A DNA stretch of 39,228 bases from Pseudomonas profundi (GTDB lineage Bacteria; Pseudomonadota; Gammaproteobacteria; Pseudomonadales; Pseudomonadaceae), in contig NZ_VTPZ01000015.1 in NCBI RefSeq assembly GCF_008638305.1, positions 1 to 39,228 of the forward strand, written 5' to 3'. Below the pieces are notes generated by a model. It had not been told where the DNA came from, made no database searches, and saw only the letters and a list, made by a program, of their open reading frames with translations. Below, in pieces: positions 7,126 to 15,869 of this stretch. The number at the start of each line of letters is the position of its first letter. The stretch's first letter is position 1. The position numbers and the translations under genes were made by a program.

Positions 7126-10100
7126 ATGAAATCGCAACTGTTTCGCTTTGCCCGCTTCGCGCAAATCAACCAGCTATCGCGCCTTCCAAAAATATTTCGC
7201 CGCGGCTGGGCTCTAAGCCTGTGTCTTGTACTCGCACTGGCTGCGATGGTGTGGTTTGTCGGCCCCCTGCTGGCGGTCAATGACAATAAATTCTGGGCAT
7301 CGGCCAGCAGCCGGCTGGTGACCATCAGCGTGCTGTTTCTGGTCTGGGGTCTGTCGTTGGTGTACTTCAGCTGGAAAGCAGGCCAGCAGAAAAAAGCCGA
7401 CGAGGATAATGAGGACGCTCAAGAACGCCTGCGCCGTGAAGGGTTGATCGTCGAAGAGCAGGTTGAACTGCATAGTCGCTTCAAGAATGCGCTGCGAACC
7501 CTGCGCCGTTCGAACCTCTACCAGGGACGCAGCGAGCGGTGGCGTAATGAATTGCCCTGGTATTTGCTGATTGGCCCGGAAGGCAGCGGCAAGACCAGCT
7601 TGCTGGATTTTTCCGGCCTGGAGTTTCCGCTTAACCAGACCGGCCAGCAGCGCCTGACCCGTGACATCAACGGCACCCGTTATGCTGACTGGTATTTCGC
7701 CGAGCACGCGGTACTCATCGACACGGCCGGGCGCTACCTCAGCCAGCCGGCCGAAGACATCGATGGCATGGGCTGGCAAACCCTGCTCGGCCTGTTGCGT
7801 CGCCGCCGCCCTCGCCCACTTAACGGCGTGCTGGTGAACGTCCCGGTTGAACAACTACTGCAGGCAAGCGAGCAGGAGCTCGAAGTCCTGGCCCGGCAGA
7901 CCCGGCAGCGCCTGCACGATATCAATCAACGACTCGGCGTAGATGTGCCTGTGTATCTGGTGCTCAGCAAGGCCGATCGTATTCTCGGCTTCGATGAGTT
8001 TTTCGATCAGTTGAGCCGTGAGGACAGTGACCAGGTGTTCGGCACCAGTTTCCGCAAGGAACAGGACGGCACCGATACCCAGGTGGTTCGTCGAGAATTC
8101 GAGGAGCTGTTACATCAGATCAACAGCCAGGTCATCATGCGGATGCATCAGGAGCGCGATCATCAGCGCCGCGGCCGCATCATGGATTTCCCGCATCAGC
8201 TGAGCCAGATTGGCGAGCCGCTGAGCCTGTTCATCGAGCTGGCATTCGCCGGCAATCGCTATCAGCGTGCCAGCCAGCTTCGCGGTTTTTACCTGACCAG
8301 CGCACCAGAGCTGCAGCATGGTCTGGACCCGCTCACTGCCAGCATCGGGCGCAATTTAGGTCCCGCCGGCAATGACCTGCCCACCTTCCGCAACGGTCGC
8401 GCGCGCTTCATTCACAATCTGATGAGCAGGGTGATTTTCCCCGAAGCCGAGCTTGCCGGTCTGGACGACCGCGAGGTCAAACGCATCGGTTGGGGGCAAC
8501 GCTCGTTGTATGCGGCTGCGGTGGTATGCCTTGCCGTATTCGGCTTGAGCTGGGCCGTGAGTTTTTCGAGTAACCACGACCGCCTGGAACAGCTGCGCGA
8601 TCTGGCCCAGGCCCTGAAAGACCAGCGGCATCAGGCCCGGGACCGACAGGATGCGCTGGACACCCTCGATACGCTTGATACAAGCTTTGCCGCTACCCAG
8701 GTATTTCCGCCCAGCGAAGGCGTCAGCTGGTTTCAGCGTGGCGGGCTTTATCAGGGCGAACCGGTGAACAGTATCGTCTATGGCACTTATAGCGATGATC
8801 TCGAATCCGTGTTACTGCCGCGGGTGGCACAGCAGATTGAGGAGCAGATTCGCGCCAGCCTGGATAACCGTGAAGGCCTGCTGGCCAGCCTGCGCGCCTA
8901 CCTGATGCTCAACCTTGAAGGTCGGCGTGACCCCAAGTATCTGCAGGAATGGATGGCTGCCGACTGGTCGCTGCGCTACGCCGGCAACAGCGAAGCCCAG
9001 CAAGGTCTCAGCGCGCATTTCAGGCGGTTGCTGGAAGGCTCGTTCAAGCCCTATACCCTCAATAACCGGCTGGTCGCCGATGCCCGCCAGCAGCTGCGTA
9101 GCGAATCACTCGCCACCGTGGTCTATCGCATGCTGCGTGAACAGGCACGCAATCTGCCTGACTACCGGCTCGAACAACACCTGGGGCCGCAGGCCGCGCT
9201 ACTGACCAGCAGTAATAACATCATCCCCGGTTTTTATACCAAACGCGGATACGAAAGCATGTTCGTCGCCCAGGGTGGGGATCTGGTCAAGAATATTCTG
9301 CGCGACAACTGGGTGCTGGGTGGCAGCGATACGCTAAGCCGCAATGATCTCAACCGTCTGATGGTCGAAATGGAAGAGCTGTATTTCCAGGACTATGCGG
9401 GTTACTGGACGGACGCACTGGCGAGGCTGCACCTGGAACCGCTCGGCGACACCGCGCAGGGTTCCCTGCAACTGGCCAGGCTGACCGCCTCCAACTCGCC
9501 CATCCTCGAGCTGCTGTCACAAGTGAAGAAAAACACATCCTTCAGCGAAGCACCGGAACCGGTCGATTCGCTGCAAGCCAAGGTCAATCTGTTGCAAGCT
9601 GAAAACGCTCGCAAGACATTGGAACGGCGCTTCGAACCCCTGCATCGGTTACTCGACATGAATGGCGGCCCCGCACCGGAACTGGCGAGCAGTCTGCAGG
9701 CTCTTGATGCCTTGCAGCTTCAACTCACCAGTCTGGCTCAGGCGAGCGTGCCGCAGCAGGCTGCCTTCGACATGGCCCGAGCACGTATGGACGGCCAGCG
9801 CGACGCTATCAACCAGGTACGCGCCAGCGCCGCCCCGCTGCCCCAGCCGGTGGGCAAATGGTTCGAGGCTCTGGCGGCAGACAGCTGGATGATGGTACTG
9901 ACGGATGCGCACAGCTTCCTCAATCAGCGCTACCGCAGTGAGCTCTATGCCGCGTACAACGATTCACTGCATCAGCGCTATCCATTCAACGTGCAGAGCG
10001 AAAGCGATGTGGCGCTGACGGACTTCCGCGAGTTTTTCAGAGCTCAAGGGATTGCGGACAGTTTCTATGAGCGTTACCTGAAATCGTTTTTGAGCGATGC

Positions 10101-10617
10101 CAACGGAAGCTACCGCGTACGACAGATCGACGGCAGAGGTATGCCCATGTCACGGCAGTTCCTCGCACAGATGGGCAACATTCTCACTATCCGCAAAAGC
10201 TTTTTCGCCGAGAACCCGAACGAGCCGCAGATTCTGTTCAAGCTCGAACCCTACTCGCTGGATTCCAGCCTGGGCCGCGCCAGTTTCCGCTTTGGCTCCC
10301 AGCAAATGGAATACCGTCACGGTCCGATCATGCAGACCGCCTTTCAATGGCCGGCGCAGACAGAAGACGGTCGTGTGACCCTGCAGTTGGAAGATCTTGG
10401 TGGACGGCGTGTGAGCCTCGACGAAGAAAGCGGGACCTGGTCGCTGTTCCGCATGCTGGACCAGGTGGAAGTCGGCAAGCACTCAGAGCGAGATGTGCTG
10501 ATGCTCAAGGCAGACCTGAGCGGTCTGCGGGCGAACTATCTGTTGCATAGCCAGCGCTCGCCCAACCCTTTCGAGACAGGCTCGTTACGCTCGTTCAACC
10601 TGCCCGCGAGGCTCTGA
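7126..10617 (+). CDS. tssM: T6SS membrane-complex protein TssM (IcmF family)
   Basis: This 1163-residue IcmF-family protein has two N-terminal transmembrane segments (about residues 29-50 and 64-83) and a cytoplasmic NTPase-like domain. The Walker A motif GPEGSGKT is at 150-157 and is intact, with a Walker B-like LIDTAGRY about 45 residues on. A third transmembrane segment (SLYAAAVVCLAVFGLSWAV, about residue 460) leads to a long periplasmic region ending in the beta-rich TssJ-binding part. Length and domain order are normal for the family. It begins 1 nt after tssL. Walker A is not conserved in every TssM, so its presence here suggests nucleotide binding. Confidence 0.96.
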   Translation: MKSQLFRFARFAQINQLSRLPKIFRRGWALSLCLVLALAAMVWFVGPLLAVNDNKFWASASSRLVTISVLFLVWGLSLVYFSWKAGQQKKADEDNEDAQERLRREGLIVEEQVELHSRFKNALRTLRRSNLYQGRSERWRNELPWYLLIGPEGSGKTSLLDFSGLEFPLNQTGQQRLTRDINGTRYADWYFAEHAVLIDTAGRYLSQPAEDIDGMGWQTLLGLLRRRRPRPLNGVLVNVPVEQLLQASEQELEVLARQTRQRLHDINQRLGVDVPVYLVLSKADRILGFDEFFDQLSREDSDQVFGTSFRKEQDGTDTQVVRREFEELLHQINSQVIMRMHQERDHQRRGRIMDFPHQLSQIGEPLSLFIELAFAGNRYQRASQLRGFYLTSAPELQHGLDPLTASIGRNLGPAGNDLPTFRNGRARFIHNLMSRVIFPEAELAGLDDREVKRIGWGQRSLYAAAVVCLAVFGLSWAVSFSSNHDRLEQLRDLAQALKDQRHQARDRQDALDTLDTLDTSFAATQVFPPSEGVSWFQRGGLYQGEPVNSIVYGTYSDDLESVLLPRVAQQIEEQIRASLDNREGLLASLRAYLMLNLEGRRDPKYLQEWMAADWSLRYAGNSEAQQGLSAHFRRLLEGSFKPYTLNNRLVADARQQLRSESLATVVYRMLREQARNLPDYRLEQHLGPQAALLTSSNNIIPGFYTKRGYESMFVAQGGDLVKNILRDNWVLGGSDTLSRNDLNRLMVEMEELYFQDYAGYWTDALARLHLEPLGDTAQGSLQLARLTASNSPILELLSQVKKNTSFSEAPEPVDSLQAKVNLLQAENARKTLERRFEPLHRLLDMNGGPAPELASSLQALDALQLQLTSLAQASVPQQAAFDMARARMDGQRDAINQVRASAAPLPQPVGKWFEALAADSWMMVLTDAHSFLNQRYRSELYAAYNDSLHQRYPFNVQSESDVALTDFREFFRAQGIADSFYERYLKSFLSDANGSYRVRQIDGRGMPMSRQFLAQMGNILTIRKSFFAENPNEPQILFKLEPYSLDSSLGRASFRFGSQQMEYRHGPIMQTAFQWPAQTEDGRVTLQLEDLGGRRVSLDEESGTWSLFRMLDQVEVGKHSERDVLMLKADLSGLRANYLLHSQRSPNPFETGSLRSFNLPARL

Positions 10618-10619
10618 GA

Positions 10620-11348
10620 GTGGCGCCTGGCCGTTCCTGGCGCAGCGCAGGCCGTACCGATACCGGAAAGGTCCGCGCGCGCAATGAGGATGCCTTTCTG
10701 GCGCAACCCGAGAAGCGATTCTGGGCCGTGGCGGATGGCATGGGCGGACATCAGAACGGCGCGCTCGCCAGCAGACTGATTGTTGAGCACCTCGCAGAGC
10801 TGCCGCATCGGGACGACGTGGACCAGCGCGTCAAGGATGTACGGCGTTGCCTTCACCTGCTCAATCGCAGGCTCACTCAGGAACTCACGGTTACAGCTGA
10901 GCAGCCAGACCCGGTTATCGGCAGTACCGTTGTCGTGCTGTTGATTGAAGGGGACCACGCTGTGTGTCTCTGGGCGGGAGACAGCCGGTGCTATCTCTGG
11001 CGCGGGGGCACGCTGTTTCAGCTATCCAGAGACCATTCGTTCTATGAAGAACTGATACAGGAAGGCCGAATCGCTCCTGCTCAGGCGGCTCAGCATCCTT
11101 CAGCACGTGCGCTGACCCGCGCAGTGGGTGCCAACGAGACCCTGACGCTGGATCTGGTGGAGTTCACCGTTTATCCCGGCGACACGCTGCTGTTATGCAG
11201 TGACGGGCTCTACCAGGAGATGAGCACTGACACCATCGGGCGGGGGCTGAGTCAGCCCTCAGTCCGCCTGGCATTACAGCAATTATTTGAGTTGGCCTTG
11301 AATGGCCCTGCACGCGACAACCTGAGCGCTGTAGTGATACGTCAATAA
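10620..11348 (+). CDS. stp1: PP2C-type Ser/Thr protein phosphatase of the T6SS cluster (Stp1/PppA-like)
   Basis: The product is 242 residues if it starts at GTG 10620, which has GAGG 8 nt upstream and lies 2 nt after the tssM stop. PP2C motifs are complete: RTDTGKVRARNED (residues 12-24), VADGMGGH (37-44), WAGDSRCYL, ALTRAVG, LLCSDGL and DNLSAVV near the end. These supply the Asp residues for the two-metal centre. Such phosphatases reverse phosphorylation set by the T6SS kinase, commonly on the FHA protein. The adjacent downstream kinase is the natural partner. Confidence 0.92.
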   Translation: MAPGRSWRSAGRTDTGKVRARNEDAFLAQPEKRFWAVADGMGGHQNGALASRLIVEHLAELPHRDDVDQRVKDVRRCLHLLNRRLTQELTVTAEQPDPVIGSTVVVLLIEGDHAVCLWAGDSRCYLWRGGTLFQLSRDHSFYEELIQEGRIAPAQAAQHPSARALTRAVGANETLTLDLVEFTVYPGDTLLLCSDGLYQEMSTDTIGRGLSQPSVRLALQQLFELALNGPARDNLSAVVIRQ

Positions 11349-11365
11349 ACGAGATGGAGTTCTGT

Positions 11366-12343
11366 ATGGATACCCCCCTCATGGACGAGGACGCTGACCT
11401 CACTCATATGGTCGGCGGCGCCCCGTCTGCGCTGGCAGATAATCAATCGGTGTCGCCCGTTGCGGCCTTACCGGAAGTGTTATGCAAGCGCTACAAAGTC
11501 GAACGGCTGCTGGGTGTTGGCGGAATGGGCGCGGTGTACCGTGCACGTGATCTGTTGCGCGAGCAATACGGCGATCCCGAACCCTATGTCGCACTGAAAG
11601 CGCTGAATGAAGAGTTCGCCCAGTATCCCGATGCCAGCGCCCTGCTCTACAGCGAGTTCGCTCTGACCAGCCGGCTGCGAAATTCAAACGTAATCCGGCT
11701 GTACGCCTTCGACATAGATCCGCCGAGCCAGCGCGCGTTCATGACCATGGAACTGCTCAAGGGCCCGACGCTGGATCAACTGTTGGCCGAGCGCCCGGAC
11801 GGCCTCCCCTGGGTCGAATGCCAATCCATTGCGATACCCCTGCTTGAAGCGCTGGAATGTTCGCACAACCTGGGCGTGCTGCATGGCGACCTCAAACCCA
11901 GCAATGTCATGCTCGCCGCCAATGGCTTGCGGCTGTTCGACTATGGTCTTGGCCAGCCCACCAAAGGCCTGTTGACCAGCCTGCCCCGCCTCAGCCGCTC
12001 GCGCATCGCCGCCTGGACGCCACGTTATGCAGCATTGGAACTATTGAATGGCGAAGCCCTGGCTGCCCCGGCAGATATCTATGCGGTGGCCTGTGTGTTG
12101 TACGAACTGAGCAGCGGCCATCACCCGTTCAGCCGCCTGACCGCCAGGCAAGCCAAGGCCATGGAGCAGGACAAAAGCTTGCGATGCCCAGCTAACCTGC
12201 CACCGCATTGCTGGCCAGCATTACAACGCGCCCTCGCCTTCGATCCGGAGCAGCGTGATATTGACGCTAGCGGATTGCTGGATGCATACCGCGCTCCTGA
12301 ACCGAGCCTGTTTGGGCGCATGTTTGGCCGTAAGCGGGGATAA
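11366..12343 (+). CDS. stk1: Hanks-type Ser/Thr protein kinase of the T6SS cluster (Stk1/PpkA-like)
   Basis: I prefer ATG 11366 because GGAG lies 6 nt before it; ATG 11354 (four residues longer) lacks a good site. The 325-residue kinase has a glycine loop (LGVGGMGAV, about residues 49-57), catalytic Lys78 (VALKAL), the catalytic loop HGDLKPSN (Asp175) and DYG (Asp192) in place of DFG. The HGD replaces the usual HRD, making it a non-RD kinase, so activation-loop control may differ. No transmembrane or periplasmic sensor domain is present; the protein ends in a basic tail (FGRKRG), unlike the long membrane-spanning PpkA of H1-type systems. Last gene of the operon. Confidence 0.92.
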   Translation: MDTPLMDEDADLTHMVGGAPSALADNQSVSPVAALPEVLCKRYKVERLLGVGGMGAVYRARDLLREQYGDPEPYVALKALNEEFAQYPDASALLYSEFALTSRLRNSNVIRLYAFDIDPPSQRAFMTMELLKGPTLDQLLAERPDGLPWVECQSIAIPLLEALECSHNLGVLHGDLKPSNVMLAANGLRLFDYGLGQPTKGLLTSLPRLSRSRIAAWTPRYAALELLNGEALAAPADIYAVACVLYELSSGHHPFSRLTARQAKAMEQDKSLRCPANLPPHCWPALQRALAFDPEQRDIDASGLLDAYRAPEPSLFGRMFGRKRG

Positions 12344-12358
12344 CGACCCGCTGGGTCG
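12344..12358 (+). terminator. Short hairpin right after the kinase stop, weak terminator candidate
   Basis: CGACCC-GCT-GGGTCG is a perfect 6-bp stem starting immediately after the TAA of the kinase gene. No T-run follows, so it may only slow RNA polymerase or protect the mRNA 3' end. A second weak stem (TGTCC-atctt-GGACA) lies just downstream. The operon ends here and the next gene is convergent. Confidence 0.35.
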
Positions 12359-12477
12359 GAGCCGCGAAGCCTGTCCATCTTGGACAAGAGCCGGCGCCGA
12401 GAGAGACATAACGATCAAGCCCAGCGGCCGTTTATTGATCGCCATCGACATGACCTTCTATCCGCAGGCGGAGACCG

Positions 12478-13155
12478 TCAGCCCAGCAGTTTCAACAGCT
12501 TTTCAGCCACAGCGGCGGAACTGGCGGGATTCTGACCAGTGACCAATTGTCCATCAGCCATCACGTGCACCTGCCAATCGCCAGCCTTGGAGTAGCGTGC
12601 ACCCAGACGCTGGAACTCGTCTTCAATCAAAAACGGCACCACGTCCGTCAGACCCACTGCGGCTTCTTCGCCGTTGGTGAAACCGGTTACTTCGCGCCCC
12701 TGAATCAACGGCTTGCCATCGGCGCCCTTAGCGTGACGTAGAGCCCCGGGACCATGGCAGACAAAACCATGCGGTTTGTTACTGCGAGCGAAGGCTTCAA
12801 TCAGCGCGATTGAATGTTTGTCCTCGGTCAGATCCCAGAGCGGACCGTGGCCGCCGGGGTAAAACACCGCATCGAACGCCTCAGCGGTCACGTCGGCCAA
12901 GCGTCCGGTATTTGCCAGCGCCTGTTGCGCCTCAGCGTCATTGCGGAAGCGCTCCGTGTCGGCAGTCTGAGCATCCGGCTCATCACTTTTAGGGTCGAGC
13001 GGCGGTTGGCCGCCGGCAGGCGATACCAGCGTCACGTCGACTCCGGCATCCTTGAATGTGTAGTAGGGAGCGGCAAATTCCTCGAGCCAGAATCCGGTTT
13101 TGTTGCCAGTGTTACCGAGTTGATCGTGTGACGTCAGAACCATCAAGATTTTCAT
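12478..13155 (-). CDS. DJ-1/PfpI-family class I glutamine-amidotransferase-like protein
   Basis: The 225-residue protein starts with MKILMVLTSHDQLGNTGNKTG, typical of Hsp31/HchA-like members of the DJ-1 superfamily. The predicted nucleophile Cys133 sits in FVCHGPGAL (nucleophile elbow, followed by His134), with an acidic residue in WLEEFAAPYY (Glu25/26). Members act as glyoxalase III, chaperone or deglycase-like enzymes; the exact activity cannot be read from sequence. AAGGTG precedes the ATG. It is convergent with the T6SS operon and probably unrelated to it. Confidence 0.85.
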   Translation of the reverse strand: MKILMVLTSHDQLGNTGNKTGFWLEEFAAPYYTFKDAGVDVTLVSPAGGQPPLDPKSDEPDAQTADTERFRNDAEAQQALANTGRLADVTAEAFDAVFYPGGHGPLWDLTEDKHSIALIEAFARSNKPHGFVCHGPGALRHAKGADGKPLIQGREVTGFTNGEEAAVGLTDVVPFLIEDEFQRLGARYSKAGDWQVHVMADGQLVTGQNPASSAAVAEKLLKLLG

Positions 13156-13412
13156 AGAGCACCTTAGGTTTGCCAGTTGTTGTCGGACTCACTCGTTTCG
13201 ACACCCCGGGGAAAAACGATGAGCGTCCTGGGTTCAGGCTAAACTAGCCACCCGGCGAGAGCTCAGCCTTGCTCATTCAAGAGACAGAAACTGCTGCCCC
13301 CAGGAAATATGCGACTAGCTTATTGATTGGGGGTTCACCTCCGTGACCACGCCTCGATTTCAGGCACCTAATGGCCGCGCCCCGCTGGGGAGGCAGAAAA
13401 ATGCAGCGTCGC

Positions 13413-13931
13413 TCAGTAATGTAGCTTGATAGCCATGTTCAGATTCTGACCATCGTAGGAAAAGCTCGCCTCCTCGAATGACGGCGCACTCATTGAGGCC
13501 CTGGCACCGCTTGAAAAACCCAAGCCTTCCCTGGGAATCCCGAGCCAGTTTCTGGCAAGCTTTCCATCTCTATCTTCATCATGAATAACGGCCAAAGCGT
13601 AGGTACCAGGAGAAATATCCAGAAAGCTGCAACGTGCCTGCGTATCTCGGACTTCCATCATCGTGATATGCGTTGCGGATCGCAAAAACTCGGTAGGGAA
13701 ACCTTTTGACGATTCGAAAAGCGCGCAAGCTACCGTCCCGGTGCTGTTTCTGATATCCGAAATCCTCCCGTGAATTCCGGGACATGGTGGCTGGGCCAGT
13801 ACAACGGCGGGAAAGCTGGCTAACGCCAGCATTAACCAGAACGCTACGCCGTAACGCCCCTTGAAGAGCAGCGCCAGCAGCTGCCGGACAGTGCGGAGTA
13901 ACGCCGACAGCCAGTTAACTGGCTCACTCAT
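13413..13931 (-). CDS. Secreted DUF2141 protein
   Basis: The 172-residue product has a long N-terminal region with one hydrophobic signal-type segment ending in VVLA before QPPCPG (cleavage about residue 47). The mature part matches DUF2141: GTVACALFESSKGFP, SPGTYALAVIHDEDRDGKL and NWLGIPREGLGFS. AAGGAG lies 7 nt before the ATG at 13931. DUF2141 proteins are small beta-rich envelope proteins of unknown function. It stands alone, 257 nt from the DJ-1 gene; that gap holds nothing I recognise. The n-region of about 28 residues before the hydrophobic core is longer than usual. Confidence 0.8.
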   Translation of the reverse strand: MSEPVNWLSALLRTVRQLLALLFKGRYGVAFWLMLALASFPAVVLAQPPCPGIHGRISDIRNSTGTVACALFESSKGFPTEFLRSATHITMMEVRDTQARCSFLDISPGTYALAVIHDEDRDGKLARNWLGIPREGLGFSSGARASMSAPSFEEASFSYDGQNLNMAIKLHY

Positions 13932-14048
13932 GATCTTTCTCCTTTGGTTCCGAGGACGAATTCCGCAACTAGAACCAGGAACAGCTAAAAACTCGTCGCG
14001 CCCCTGTTCATGACGCTTACCGGCTGGTTCAGCCTGTAGGTCATTTTC

Positions 14049-14079
14049 AGTATAGATTCACCGAGACAGAGTCTGCCAA
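14049..14079 (-). promoter_or_regulatory. Possible sigma-70 promoter for the DUF2141 gene
   Basis: On the minus strand TTGGCA (14074-14079) and TATACT (14049-14054) are separated by 19 bp, slightly too far for an ideal promoter. They lie about 118 nt before the ATG. Weak but the best pair in this gap. Confidence 0.25.
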
Positions 14080-14201
14080 GATGGTTGGCGTAGCAGTCAT
14101 CGCCTTCGACCGCTCGGAGCGCCGGGTTCGTCCCGCCACCGAAACCACCGGTCCAAAATCCTTCCCGCGGCTTGAACCCCGTACAGTCGGCGGGCAGAAT
14201 A

Positions 14202-14217
14202 CTGTATATATAACTAG
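14202..14217 (+). promoter_or_regulatory. Degenerate LexA-like box before the FAN1-like nuclease gene
   Basis: The sequence CTGTATATATAACTAG matches the left half and AT core of the gammaproteobacterial SOS box (CTGT-N8-ACAG) but the right half is CTAG, two mismatches. It ends 11 nt before the ATG at 14229. The downstream genes encode DNA repair enzymes, so SOS control is plausible, but the imperfect right half keeps this tentative. The rest of the 13932-14228 gap shows nothing else I recognise. Confidence 0.35.
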
Positions 14218-14228
14218 CAAGTGGCTCT

Positions 14229-15869
14229 ATGCAGACTCCCTCCGGCCCCGCATTTTACTATCTGGCCAATTTCCACACCGCGATTGACTGGGTCTCGTCA
14301 CGCTATGACGACTTGCTTGATGAGCAGGAACGCCAGTTCATCGCGGATTTCCGCGCACTGGCGTTACCCGCCCAAGCACTGCTGGTGCGTTTGGTCATGC
14401 GTAAAGGTCCGCACTTTCGTCGTAGCAAGCTGGATTATGCCGAGATCGGTGACATCAACGTCGCTGCCGAACCCCTGCTTGAGCTCGGCTGGGTTAAACA
14501 GGACACCGCGCTGACCATTGAGGAAACACTGAGGTTGCTGCGCCGGGATGAAGCGGTCAGCTGTTTTGGAGAGCTTGCTCCGTTACGCTCGGCGCCAAAA
14601 AATGCAATGCATCAGCTGCTCGCGGATATCTGCCCTGACCGTCGTGCATTCGCTGAATGGTGTCCGACCCTGACTGATGCGCTGTACACGCTCGTCATCG
14701 GCGAGCTCTGTGACCGGCTGCGGCTAATCTTTTTCGGCAATCTGCGCCAGTCGTGGTCCGAGTTTGTTCTGGCGGACCTGGGTATCTTCCGCTATGAGCA
14801 GGTGCCGATCTCGCAGCATTCGCGCGGGTTCAGTTGCCGTACCGATATCGAGCAATACCTGCATATTCATCACTGCCGCGAGGATTTTGACGGTGGCGTG
14901 CCGGTGGCACAGGTGCTCGAGCGCCTCGGCAACCCTGACTGCGCTAATCCCTATGTTCACACCCGCTACGCCAAGCTGTTATTTCTGATAGCGCGCCAGC
15001 TTGAGCGGACAGATGATTGTGAGTTGGCACTTGAGATTTATCAGCGCAGCCAGTACAGCGGCGCGCGCCAGCGCCGTGTGCGCATTCTGGAGAAGCGCGG
15101 GCACAACACAGAAGCCCATGCGCTTGCGCAGCAGGCGCTTGCTGCACCGGAGAGTGATACCGAACAGCAATTGGTTGAGCGCGCGTTGGCCAGAATATCC
15201 CGCCGGCTCGGGCTCGCAGCCTCGGCGCGAAGCACCCTTCAAACCGAGCGCCGCATTGACCTGAGCCTGCCGGGCCCGGCACCTGTCACGGTCGAGTTGC
15301 TGGTACGAGAGCATCTCGCCAGCCCTGACGCACCGGTGCACTACGTTGAGAACGCGCTGATCAGCAGCCTGTTTGGTTTGCTCTGCTGGGAGGCGATTTT
15401 TGCGCCGCTGCCCGGAGCGTTTTTTCATCCGTTCCACAATGCGCCGATGGACCTGCACAGCCCGGATTTTCGGCAGCGCCGCGCCGAGCTGTTCGAGGCA
15501 TGCCTGGACCAGCTCGATATGGGCATCTACAAGGAGACCATATTGCGAAACTGGCAAGCCAAGCATGGCATCCAGTCGCCCTTCGTATTCTGGGGCGCAC
15601 TGTCGCCGGAGCTGCTTGAACAGGCGCTCGCCTGCCTACCGCCGGCGCATCTGCGCATCTGGTTCGAACGTCTGTTGTGCGATGTACGGGCCAACCGTGC
15701 CGGAATGCCAGACCTCATCCAGTTCTGGCCCGCTGAGCAACGCTACCGCATGATCGAGGTCAAGGGTCCCGGCGACCGGCTACAGGATAACCAACGACGC
15801 TGGCTCGCATTGTGTGCCCAACACGATATGCCGGTCGATGTCTGTTACGTACAGTGGGCCAACGCGTGA
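14229..15869 (+). CDS. FAN1-like structure-specific nuclease with C-terminal VRR-NUC domain
   Basis: The 546-residue protein ends in a VRR-NUC (PD-(D/E)XK-type) domain with an intact catalytic set: Asp495 (GMPDLIQFW), Glu510 and Lys512 (IEVKGPGD), then the RLQDNQRRW helix. The central part is helical with TPR-like repeats (CELALEIYQRS; RVRILEKRGHNTEAHALAQQAL) and the N-terminal part resembles the SAP-like/winged-helix region of bacterial FAN1. FAN1 enzymes cut 5'-flap and interstrand-crosslink intermediates; a P. aeruginosa FAN1 has been structurally characterised. The ribosome site before ATG 14229 is weak. The stop overlaps the next gene as GTGA, so the two are co-translated. Confidence 0.88.
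   Translation: MQTPSGPAFYYLANFHTAIDWVSSRYDDLLDEQERQFIADFRALALPAQALLVRLVMRKGPHFRRSKLDYAEIGDINVAAEPLLELGWVKQDTALTIEETLRLLRRDEAVSCFGELAPLRSAPKNAMHQLLADICPDRRAFAEWCPTLTDALYTLVIGELCDRLRLIFFGNLRQSWSEFVLADLGIFRYEQVPISQHSRGFSCRTDIEQYLHIHHCREDFDGGVPVAQVLERLGNPDCANPYVHTRYAKLLFLIARQLERTDDCELALEIYQRSQYSGARQRRVRILEKRGHNTEAHALAQQALAAPESDTEQQLVERALARISRRLGLAASARSTLQTERRIDLSLPGPAPVTVELLVREHLASPDAPVHYVENALISSLFGLLCWEAIFAPLPGAFFHPFHNAPMDLHSPDFRQRRAELFEACLDQLDMGIYKETILRNWQAKHGIQSPFVFWGALSPELLEQALACLPPAHLRIWFERLLCDVRANRAGMPDLIQFWPAEQRYRMIEVKGPGDRLQDNQRRWLALCAQHDMPVDVCYVQWANA

Noticed and set aside
15812..15865. Upstream ATG start for the helicase gene
   Set aside because: It would give a 54-nt overlap and 18 extra residues without domain character; the GTG with a GTGA overlap is more typical.
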